From Embiotoca jacksoni (lineage: Eukaryota; Chordata; Actinopteri; Embiotocidae), in assembly GCA_022577435.1 (NCBI GenBank), contig JAKOON010000013.1, positions 2,802,501-2,866,500 of the forward strand: a stretch of 64,000 nt of DNA. The letters run 5' to 3'. Below, piece by piece: positions 23,955 through 33,841 of this stretch. The position numbers and the translations under genes were made by a program. Position 1 is the first letter of the stretch. Each line of letters opens with the position of its first letter. The notes below the pieces were generated by a model. It did not search any database, was not told where the DNA came from, and saw nothing but the letters and a program-made list of their open reading frames with translations.

Positions 23955-24865
23955 TGATAGTGGCTTTTAGACGTCTCTCGGTCCTCTGAGTCCTGAGGTG
24001 GTTTTTGTTTTGAGGCCCTGCGACACCTTCACACAAACTTTATACTCAAACTCTATTTTTTATTTTAATTCTTTTCTTCATCCAGAGCGGTACCCGTATG
24101 TAACATAAACCTGACGGTGTGTATTTGTACGTAAAGACCAGGAGTTTGAGGTACAGCATGGGGGGGGGGGGGGGGGGGGGGTCCTTTTTTTTTTTTTTTT
24201 TCTTCATCATGTTGAGGTGATGATGATGATGATGAGGGGTTGATATTTCAGTTTCAGAGAAACATCACGAGTCGTTATAACGGCGGTCTTTTGGAGCTCC
24301 TTCATGACTTGACTGTGTATCTTTGAATTATTTCACTTTAAAGTTTTTACTTGTAAAATATCTTAACTGCATTACTGTTCATAAATCTGACATAAATCTT
24401 AACTTTCCTATTCTTTTTTTTTTATCGTCTTGGCTTGAAAGCAGTTTACCAAAACAAAAGATGTTAAAAAAAAAACAAAAAAAAAACACTTGTGTTGTAT
24501 ATTTTCATCACTGCTCTCACCAACAGCTTCCAAAATCCTCCTTTTTTTTTGTTTTGTTTTGTTTTTGTTTTTCAGGATTCATGCAGTCAGAAACAACAAA
24601 TATATATATTATTTATTGCCGTTTTGTTCTATAAGCTGCTTGTTAAATGAACCTACCATCACGTTTCATGTGCTCAACAAAGTTTTGGTTTTTCTATTTA
24701 TTGTATTCAGAAGAAGAGAAAATTAAAAAAATATGCTTCCACGTGCATTTCTTAGAGCTCCACATCTGGTGCAGCTGTCCTTTTTACGTGTGAACATTTA
24801 TCTGATTATTTATTCCAGTGTCATAACCCAAGTCTTCAGTAATAAAGTCCTTATGATTTCATACT
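23859..24865 (+). other. ehbp1: ehbp1 3' UTR (inferred extent)
   Basis: This is non-coding sequence after the ehbp1 stop. It holds an ATT-rich microsatellite (about 23920-23954), a 20-base G run near 24162-24181, a T run just after it, and AT-rich sequence. An AATAAA at 24841-24846 is the best polyadenylation signal. A weaker ATTAAA at about 24722 could give a shorter 3' end. The cleavage site near 24865 is inferred from the usual spacing, not seen. Confidence 0.6.
24841..24846 (+). terminator. ehbp1: polyadenylation signal AATAAA, ehbp1
   Basis: A canonical AATAAA lies about 985 bp after the ehbp1 stop codon, followed by T-rich sequence with GTGTGG about 30 bases on. That spacing suits a GU/U-rich downstream element. 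It was chosen because no earlier canonical hexamer was found in the 3' flank. Confidence 0.6.
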
Positions 24866-25293
24866 CCACCAGGCAACGTGTGGCCCCTTTCTTATTTATT
24901 TATTTATTTTTTTGTATTCATAAAAACTCTGCAGGTGTTTGAATTAGAAGCATTTTTACAGTTTCATTATTATTTAATGTTGAGTTTTAATCCAAGTGTT
25001 TTAATTAGTTTCTATTTTTCATAATTGCACACACTTCAAAAACGTATTCTTTCCTCTTCTTCTTCGGCAGTTTTTCGGTTTTACCTCGTGATTCAAACCA
25101 AACTCCTTTTTTTTTTTTTTCCTTTTTTCTCATAATTGTAGAAAGTTATTGAAATGCATGCTCGCCGTTGGCTGCACATAAGTGGCTCCTATCACTGCTT
25201 CCACCAGCGAGCCTCGCTGATTATTCGGCGCTCTGTTCAATTCCCCTGCGACCTGCGCGTGTTTATAAATTAAAATTGGTGTTAGTGGGATTT

Positions 25294-25348
<55 letters not shown>
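25294..25348. repeat. (GT)n microsatellite
   Basis: About 25 GT dinucleotides. Confidence 0.95.
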
Positions 25349-25351
<3 letters not shown>

Positions 25352-26524
25352 TTTGAGGTCGGTTGCTGAGCAGGTTCCTCTGAGGAAGATTAGAGAAATC
25401 ACTTTGTCCGGAGCAGATGTTTTCCCCCTCCGTCTCTCCGTCTCTCTTTGGGCCGCTCCTGTGCGCGCTGCAGACGGGGGGCAGAGCTCGGAGAGGCTCG
25501 GTAACCCTCAGCCGTGCAGGAACCGGAGAAGAGGGACTGAACCACCGGAAGGGTCGGGGGAGGGGGGGGGGAGGAGGGAACTACTACAATTAATTTCCAC
25601 ATCCGTAACAATATTTCACAGCCTTTAATCGCCCGTTTTGAACTCGCAACTAATTTACTGCCGTGATGTCAGACGTGAAATTAAGTGTGAAAAATGTCCC
25701 TGTAATAAAAATCGGGATGAACAAAGTGTCTGCGGTTGAACCCTCCGCTCCGTCCCTGCAGGCAGCCACCCATCCCCGATTAAAGCGGGGAAATAGGTTG
25801 TGACAGCAGACGTCCTGCCCGGCCTTTCTCATACTTTCACATTAATTTGCTGATTCGTTTCTTCTCTGCTTGGGACCGACTGTACGTACGTGCACATTAC
25901 GCACGTTACGTCCCCCGAGGCGTTTTGTTTTAGTTTGTATTATCAGGGCTTAAAAAAAAAAAAAAAAGCTAAAACGGTGAAGGACCTTGAGCTCGGCCAG
26001 AGGACTGAATGAAGCTCTGTGTCTCAGTGTGTGTGTGTGTGTGTGTGTGTGTGTTAAAACCTTAAAAATGACTCGCACTATCTCTCCTTTAGATTTAAAC
26101 TTGTCATATAAATGTTAAAATATTTTATTAAGGCTGTTTAATTTGGTTCTGACGCAACTGTTCATGCGCAAAACTTGAACTTTTCCTCCTGCATTTGTCC
26201 AAAAAGTTTTGACGCTTGCTGCGGTTTTAAATCCACCTCAGTTATTTCTGTCATCCTGTTCAGTCCGGCTACACCGCAAAACTGCTCTAAGGTTTAATTA
26301 AATAAATCATTTCAGGCTTTTAATCCGATATTTTAAACATTTTTCCTGTATGTTTTTTTTTTGTTTTTTGTTTTTTAATTAGGGGAAAATAAAATGGCTG
26401 AAAGAGTCCAGTCTTACCTCTGCAGCATCACTCGGCTGTCTTTAATGTTCCAGTTGAAGGAGAAAGAGTGAAAAACATTTGGAGTCAGTTTCCTTTTTTC
26501 TGTGAATAAGAGAGAAGCGCTGCG

Positions 26525-26552
26525 TAAAAAAAAAAAATTTTTTTTTTAAAAA
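26525..26552. repeat. Poly-A/poly-T palindrome
   Basis: A-run, T-run and A-run follow directly, giving a self-complementary A/T tract of about 20 bases beside the CGG-rich segment. Confidence 0.85.
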
Positions 26553-26760
26553 ACGCGGCGGCGGCGGCTGCGGCGCTGCTGTGCAGCTGAGGATCCTTCA
26601 ACTGAATGGATTATCTCCTGAGCTTTTGATGTCTCCTGGCCTCACCTCACAGGTGCTGCGCGCCGCTCGGCCTCTGCGTTAAACTCCCCGCGCCCCGCCG
26701 CCGTCCGAGCCTCTGCACCTGAGGGAGCCCGGGGCTCCGCGTGCGGCGCCGGGGCTCCTG
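26550..26760. promoter_or_regulatory. CpG-rich segment, possible alternative otx1 promoter
   Basis: The segment contains a (CGG)-like run (GCGGCGGCGGCTGCGGCG, about 26555-26573) and dense CpG such as CTGCGCGCCGCTCGG and CCCGCGCCCCGCCGCCG, set in otherwise AT-rich surroundings. In fish such local CpG clusters often mark promoters. No transcription start can be assigned from sequence. Confidence 0.3.
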
Positions 26761-27197
26761 CAACAACTGTGTTTTATGCATCATCGTTTTAATAAGCACC
26801 GACAACATCCCCGCAGATCCCCGCTTCCAATCCTGCCGGCTGAAGGGACAAAACTTTTCCCCCTCCTCTCCGCGCCGCCTAATCCCAGGCTTTACCAGCT
26901 CAGCATTAAGAAAATTCAACTGCAATTTGGGATTAGACAAAATACTCTTATTACAAAAGGTTGGTGCAACTTGATAACTTGATACTTGTTCAGGGGTTTA
27001 TCTCGGGGTCTTACTCACATCGAGAGAAGAGGAGGAAAAAAAAAAAAAAACAAGAAACGCGGGGATATGTCAGAATAAACCGTCTCTTTTGTGTTGTGAG
27101 GGCCATATTTGTTGAATGGCCTTTTTGCATAATTTAACGGAACCAGTGTGAGTGTGTGAGAGTGTGTAGCCTGTGTGTGAGTGTGTAGCCTGTGTGT

Positions 27198-27242
27198 GAG
27201 TGTGTGTGTGTGTGTGTGTGTGTTCGCGCGCGCGCGCGCGCA
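27198..27242. repeat. (GT)n plus (CG)n tract, Z-DNA-prone
   Basis: Alternating GT passes into an uninterrupted alternating CG run (about 27226-27241). Immediately upstream, GAGTGTGTAGCCTGTGTGT is nearly repeated twice. Confidence 0.85.
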
Positions 27243-27705
27243 GAGGAGAGGAGGGGTGCTGATATTTCGGCCCTCTGACTGCTCGGACTTCACATGTGGT
27301 GGAAATAAAAATATAAATGGATAAAAGGTGAAAGTGTTTGACCTCCATCCACAAACACAAATCAATTATACCCCTAAAAAAAATATGTCCCTCCCTCTCT
27401 GAGCTCCACCTCGCGCTCACATGTGTCTGCTTTATGTTGGATTTTGTGTGCGTAAAAGCACGAGCACACCTCGTTCCTGTGCAGAAAGGTGCGTTCAGGT
27501 GCCTCCACAACAAGCAGCATCCCTGCAGGCCTCCAACACTTTGTTCCCTTTTTTTTTTTTTTTTTGCTCCTCCGACTATTGATGTCTAAGTTTTTCTGTC
27601 AAAGTGCTCTCGTCGATGACTTTTAAGTCCCATCGGCCTCCACTTTGATTTCCCTCCTCACACACACACACACACACACACGTAAAAATGTAATTTCCAT
27701 CCCTG

Positions 27706-27746
<41 letters not shown>

Positions 27747-28092
27747 CATTAGCTCGCTTTCAGCTCGTTTACACAAGTTTTTTTTTTCTGCAGAGACCCA
27801 CAAAGACAGAGCTGCATCCCCGCGACCCTCACCGCCACGCGGGCCAAGACATTCAAAAATATTCTGTTTGTTTTGAGTGTGACGCGTTAAAAACGCATTA
27901 AAACCCGCAGGATTTGATTCAGTGACCGCAGCTTCTGGTGCACATTTTTCTTCTTCTTTTTCTTCCTCTTCTGTGGGTTCTTCTTTTTTTTTTTTTCCTC
28001 CGCAGTGAGTTGGAGGTCTGTCCCTATTAAACTTTACGTCAACCATCCTCAAATGTAATTCTAAATGGGGATTAAACCTCATTAATATTCAT

Positions 28093-28094
<2 letters not shown>

Positions 28095-28175
<81 letters not shown>
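28095..28175. repeat. (GT)n and (GA)n microsatellite
   Basis: About 25 GT dinucleotides pass into about 15 GA dinucleotides. Confidence 0.95.
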
Positions 28176-28183
<8 letters not shown>

Positions 28184-28863
28184 GGAGGGGGGGGGGTATC
28201 ACAATAAAAATCAAAATGGATAAATTTAACTTATTTCCCTCTTTTTTTTCCCCTCACGTTCACAGTTTGAATGAAAAAACTGAACAAATAGAAGAAACAG
28301 AAATAAAGACCTGAAATAAAAAAAATCTCGCGAGGCGCTGCGGCCTTTTCAGTGAATGTGTTTTGTGTTGTGGAGAAACTGACTCGCTGCTTTCTGTCAA
28401 ACTGAGGCGGTTTTAAGCCTAAAAAAAAAAAAGAATAACTTTTCTTTATTTCTGATATTTTACTTCTCATGAAGCATTTTGAATCATGAAGTGGAGGAAA
28501 AATAAAACACTGACGCACCAGAAGAAGGAAAAAAAAAATGCAGCGAGGAAACAGTTTTAGTAGAAAATATGTTTCAGATGAAGGAAAAATCCGCAGATTT
28601 AGTTTCATGTCGAGGCTTCACAGATGCTCCTCTTCTGTTTTTTTTTTTGTTTTTTTTTTGAAAGAGCTTGCATGCTGATAATAAAACAAGAAGGTCTCGA
28701 TGTGAAATGTGCATATCCTTTAAATTCTTCCTTTGCGCACTTTCCGAGCAGCAGAGCGGCCTGCAGCCTCCGGAGCGCCTTCTCCTGCAGGCCTGAGAAA
28801 CATTTCCATCTTTTTAAAACCGCTCTGTGGTTTCTCTGGTCTCGGGACCCGGACCGAGAGGAA

Positions 28864-28943
28864 GGTGGTGGTGGTGGTGGGGGGGTAGGGGGGGGGTGCT
28901 AGGGGTTGGGGTGGGTGGGGGTGGGGGGTGGGAGTGGGAGTGG
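28864..28943. repeat. G-rich tract with G-quadruplex potential
   Basis: Eighty bases consist of GGT and G3-G9 runs separated by single T, A or TA. It lies directly upstream of the candidate otx1 promoter. Confidence 0.85.
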
Positions 28944-28949
28944 GCTCTC

Positions 28950-29392
28950 CCGGCTGCCTCTGCGCGTCCATAGGCCGTGCGTGCCGTCCGTCAGCACGAG
29001 GACGCGCCCTGATTGGCTGCAGGAGGCGGATCCGCAGGTGATCCTCCGCTCATAGAGGCGCGGGGCGGAGAGAAGGTGATCAATCTTCCATCCGTCTCCA
29101 TTAGAAATCACCTCTGACAGACAACGACAAGCCCCCTGAAAGCAAATGAGTTTGATTTATTTGGCTGTAAAAACGGCCGGAACCGCACCGAGGACGCGGT
29201 GACGCCCGTTGTGCCGACAGCCTGCCTGCGCCTTTTCTCCGTGATGCTGCCTGGTTTGCGCACTGTTGTTTGTTTTTGAGCAAGTCTGCGGCTGCTGCTC
29301 GAGTTTTGTGCCCCGCAGACTTCCTGCTGCTGGATAATTTTACTCGCCTCTTGTGGTCCGAGGGCTCGGGAGAAGGGAAGGAGATAAACAAG
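28950..29392 (+). promoter_or_regulatory. Candidate otx1 promoter and non-coding first exon
   Basis: The stretch is GC- and CpG-rich with an inverted CCAAT (GATTGGCTGC at about 29011) and a GC-box-like GGGGCGGAG (about 29062). It ends at a donor-like AACAAG|GTAAAC at 29392/29393. A transcript starting near 29090 and spliced to 31715 would have a roughly 300-base non-coding exon. This is inference: no TATA box is evident, and other CpG-rich DNA near 26600 is an alternative promoter. Confidence 0.35.
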
Positions 29393-29619
29393 GTAAACTT
29401 TCTGCTGGTTTCTTTCTCTGCTTTGTGCGCATTTTCACTCCAAAGCAACAAACCTCCGCTTCCCGAACGCAGAAACGGAACTTTTCCAAACACATTTTTA
29501 TTTTTTTTATTATTTTTTTTTTTAAAGTCTTTTCTTGTTCAAATCCAACATGAATCTGATTTCAATTTCCACCGCCGCACGATGTTGCGAAATATCTGCG
29601 GAGATATGAATTAATCTGC

Positions 29620-29900
29620 TCCGCCGAGTGCTTCAGTCTGAACCGGATAAATTGAGTCAACTTCCTCTTGAGTAGATAATTTTCATATTTCTATTCCAAT
29701 TCATTCCAGTCGAGTTTTATTGAGAGCAATTGGCCATTAAAGCGTTGGAAGCACTTAGTAGATAATTGGAGAGGCGTGTTTTGGTTTTTGTTAATTTATT
29801 TTGCTGATAAGAGCCCTTCTGAAACGCTCTCTCCCCGGAGGTCTAATCTAAATTCTAATTGAGTTCATTTGCACCGAGATCTCGTCTTTTCACTCCGGCC
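29620..29900. promoter_or_regulatory. Candidate otx1-proximal enhancer
   Basis: An AT-rich, repeat-free block just beyond the candidate promoter, with several ATAATT and TAATTGAG cores, TAGATAATTGGAGAGG, a CCATTAAAGCG motif and TTGCTGATAAGAG. It resembles a developmental enhancer; conservation was not testable here. Confidence 0.3.
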
Positions 29901-30796
29901 TGGCAGAGCTGGAAACGCGGTTTAAAGAGCCGCTGGAAGACGCGTTTAAGTTAGTTGGGGTTCGGTTTTGGTTCATTGTGAAAATAATCTCTCTAATTTA
30001 ATTCGCAGCCTTTAAACTTCAGGGCTGTGTTTGATTTTATCATCCTGCACTCACGACTGAAAATCAAACTGTAGATTATTAAACGGGTCAGATTCATGTT
30101 TCAGGAGCTGTTGTTGAATATTTGGATAAACTTTGCTCGTTTTCCAGCAGAATTAAATCTATTACACATGTACATCTTTTAATTATTTAAAAGAGACAAA
30201 AGGGATAGAAAAATCACAATTGTGCTTTATATAAAATTGAAGTTTGCACTTTGTCTTTTATTCTGTAGAAATTCAAAAATCAAAACATAATTTTAACTTT
30301 TATTCAGTTGAGTTTGGTTTGCTCGTCTTTGTAGGTTTAAAATAGGAAACTGATTAATTCTGTCAAAAAAAACTAAAAGAGTATAAAAGATTCCTCTGAT
30401 CCCATAAAAGCAGAATAATAGAAGCCGGCTGCTTTGGTTGGTGGATTTTAATTCTGATGTGGACCGAGTTGGTTCCTGAAGAGGACTGAGGATCCGCAGG
30501 AGTCCGGTTTGTGGTCAAAATCCACACAAAGTCTGACGACCCGAAACAAACAGAATGAGCGAGTACAGATGTGATTTTTATAGATTATCAAACCACATAT
30601 ACATAATCCAGGGAGCGCGTGACGGTGTGTGTGCAGGCCTTCACACACCAAACACACTGACGTTGTTTTCCGAGCAGCCTCCGAGTTTTATTTTTTAAGT
30701 TTGCTTTTATTTGAACTTTTTTTTACTTACAGTTCTTATAAAATATCACTGACTTTAAAATGTATACAATTTTGGAAAAAAAAAAATACATGTTCA

Positions 30797-30848
<52 letters not shown>

Positions 30849-31325
30849 TGGCTTGTGCTCCCACAGTAAAGGTCAGTCATTATTATTTTGATTTTAATTA
30901 TTAATTACTGAGAGAAGACTGTGACTGACACGTTTATATTACAGGAAATTGCTTGCAGGAAATATAATAATAATAATAATAATAATAATATTCTGCAGGT
31001 ATAAAACAGCAGGTGCTCTATAATAAATAAATGTAGGCTGCAGGTCAACATGCAGAAGCTGTGATTTATTTACATTTATTTCCAACTTGCTCCAGTTTCC
31101 TGCAGTTTCTGTTTATCTGTTGTTGTTTTTTTTACGGTTGTGAGGAGCTGTCAGGCTTGAAATGGGAATAAATTCTGCTTCATAAAAAAAAAATCTTTAT
31201 CATTTTTTTGTCCTCTGGTCTTTTGAGTTGGAGCGTTTTTTTGTTTTTTTTTGCAGCCGTTTGACCCCCGTTATCCTCTGAAGTCTCCGATTATTACTGA
31301 AGGGATTTAATGTGCGTCTCTGGTT

Positions 31326-31365
31326 TAAAACCGTGAATTTATGCTGCACGAAATTCACGGTTTTA
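31326..31365. repeat. Inverted repeat, 15-bp arms
   Basis: TAAAACCGTGAATTT (31326-31340) is the exact reverse complement of 31351-31365, with a 10-base loop. It lies about 350 bp upstream of the otx1 first coding exon acceptor. Confidence 0.85.
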
Positions 31366-31714
31366 TATCTTTCTATCGCCAAATATATTCACTGTAAGAT
31401 TTCTTGGGAACCTTATGTGATGAGGTTTCTTTAGTTCTCTGCGTTTTCATGCTTTAATTGTCTCATAAATTGAAAATTAGGAAATTGTTTTTTTCTAAAA
31501 GAGATGGCAAAAAAAAAAAAAAATTACAAATATCATTTATATATGAAGTGTTTAAAATAAAAACCATGGAGGGAGATTGTTTCTCAGATTTTGGATAACA
31601 ACATTTCTAAATTGTTCGGGTCCATTTCAGACTCGTTTACCATCCTGGACGCACAAACCTCGTGTATTTATTTACTGAAATGTTTCTAATATTTCCTCCC
31701 GTGTGTGTGCGCAG

Positions 31715-31804
31715 TGACTAGACTCGTTCCCCTGTCCCGCCAAGCTGCAGCATCGGGGGAAACCAAACTGGCCTGAGCTGGGTGGAGCAGTGACCGCCTG
31801 TAGC
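31715..31804 (+). other. otx1: otx1 5' UTR portion of first coding exon
   Basis: A GTGTGTGTGCGCAG acceptor precedes 90 bases without any ATG. An in-frame TGA sits at the very start. This implies at least one upstream non-coding exon, as is usual for Otx genes. Its 3' end cannot be fixed from sequence alone; the 29393 donor-like site is one candidate. Confidence 0.7.
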
Positions 31805-31901
31805 ATGATGTCCTACCTCAAACAGCCCCCTTATGGCGTCAACGGCCTGGGGCTCAGCGGCGCTGCTATGGACCTGCTGCACCCCTCAGTGGGCTACCCA
31901 G
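31805..31901 (+). CDS. otx1: otx1 first coding exon
   Basis: It encodes residues 1-32 (MMSYLKQ...LLHPSVGYP) plus the first base of an Ala codon, then a GTAGGA donor. The first of two tandem ATGs (31805) is taken as the start. Position -3 is A, no ATG lies between the acceptor and this site, and an in-frame TGA stands at 31715-31717. Initiation at the second ATG would remove only one Met. Confidence 0.95.
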
Positions 31902-33770
31902 GTAGGAGAACCCCCCCCTGCCCCCCCCCCCCCCCCACACACACACGCTCACACACACTTTAAACACACATCAATACACACCTTTTGAAAGATTAATATC
32001 ACCTGCATCCAGTTTGTACCAGTAAACACGAGCTTCATCAAAGTGAAGAAAATGACTAAAAACATTCTGAAAAATACGCTTTTAAAAATGTTTTTATACA
32101 AATAATAATAACCTAATAATAATGAATTGGCAGTATAAAAACACATATAAGCATATGCTGCACATTAATAGAGATTTTAAAGTTGTTTAATTTTACCAGT
32201 GCTCTTCACTGTTGTACAATTAATGTATTAACTTGTCCGTGTGTTTAGAAAGATATAAACTATGAATCAGCAAGACCACTTTACGATCAAATAATGACAA
32301 AACAATGTTCAATAATAGGACGTACAACAACACAATTAATGTGGCCTACAAAAACAAACAAAAACAAAAATCCTAATTGTTTTCTAGTCGTGTCACCTTT
32401 CAGCTGCTTTGACCTCATCTGCAGCAGAACAGATGTTTGTCTCACAAAAAAAAAAAAAAAGAAAAGAAAATGGTTATTTCCAGGGTGACGATTTCCGTTT
32501 TTTATTGACGGTTCTCCGGTGGTTTCTTTCCCGCAGCGACTCCCAGGAAGCAGCGGAGGGAGCGGACGACCTTCACCCGCTCCCAGCTCGACATCCTGGA
32601 GGCTCTGTTCGCCAAAACCCGGTACCCGGACATCTTCATGCGGGAGGAGGTCGCGCTGAAAATCAACCTGCCCGAGTCCAGAGTCCAGGTAAGAAAATAA
32701 ATAAATAAATAAATCCAAAAAAAAGAAAGAAAAGAAGCTTTTAAATCTCCCAACGATTCAATTTATGACCGTAAATGAGCCTCCAGCTCCGGTTAACTAA
32801 CTCCACGTGTTTCTGAAGACACGGTTTAAACTTTTCAATTATAACATTTAAAAAAAAAGTAATATCAGCTAATTATGTTCTCGCAAGTTGTCGAGTTAAG
32901 TTTTGAGTGCAGAAATTTTATTTTTAAACGTTTTATAATTTTTTTTTTTCCTTCGGTTTCATCCGCGTGGACCGTCAATGACGTAATTTGTGATTAAACG
33001 TTAATTAGTTCATGTTGGCTAGCTAGCACGTGCAATACCGTCGACTGTGTCCAGTAATTTGTGCAGTATTCATATAAATAAATATTTCCATAGTACTTCT
33101 CCATGTATTCTAAACGGAGGCTCGTTTAATTCACTAATTTAAGAGGAAAAAAGGAGATGGGTGATTTTTTTTAGATCATTTGAGGCCTGGAACCAGTGAC
33201 GTCACAGACTTTAAACCCCTTTTGAAGGACAGAAACGAGCATATAGATTTACAACTGTTAAAGTTAAGACTTTGATTATTATTACACAAACCAGTTTGAT
33301 AATTAATTACTGGGAAAGTGACCGTAAAGTGTCACCTGTGAGAACAGGCAGCCTGATGGAGACTGCCGTTGTTGTTGTTTATTTTTTTAAATCTCTTGAA
33401 CCTTTTGTTATTGTTTTAGCTCAGTTTACTGGTTCATTTCTCCTTATTCAGTCACACAAACTTCAACAGCACATTATTTCACGTCTTTATTAGCCTCCAA
33501 CAGACAAAACAGTTTGTACATGTTGATGTAAACTACATTTCAAACAAGAATTCTTTTGTATTTTTTTTGTATTTTTTTTTTTAGCAGAATCAGCTGATAA
33601 TTAGTTTATTATTTAATGCGATCCAGCAATAATCTGATCTGAAATGTGGGATCTGTACTGAAGAGGCCGGGACTATCTCTGCAAACACTCGCCGAACATT
33701 TCACTGGTGTACGACAACTTTGAACAAATACGACTCCTTGAAAGGCTTTAGGGGGGAAAACCAAGGCAGT

Positions 33771-33841
<71 letters not shown>

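Larger units (their letters stand above)
24866..31714. other. ehbp1-otx1 interval, including otx1 promoter region
   Basis: No coding exon was recognised. Present are an AT-rich, repeat-poor block (25140-25290 and 25580-25850), a GT array, CpG-rich sequence at 26550-26760, an opposed pair of TAATCC sites (26880, 26930), a GT plus (CG)n tract (27198-27242), CT and GT/GA arrays (27712-27741, 28095-28175), a G-rich tract (28864-28943), promoter-like sequence (28950-29392) and an AT-rich block at 29620-29900. The non-coding first exon or exons of otx1 should lie here. Confidence 0.7.
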
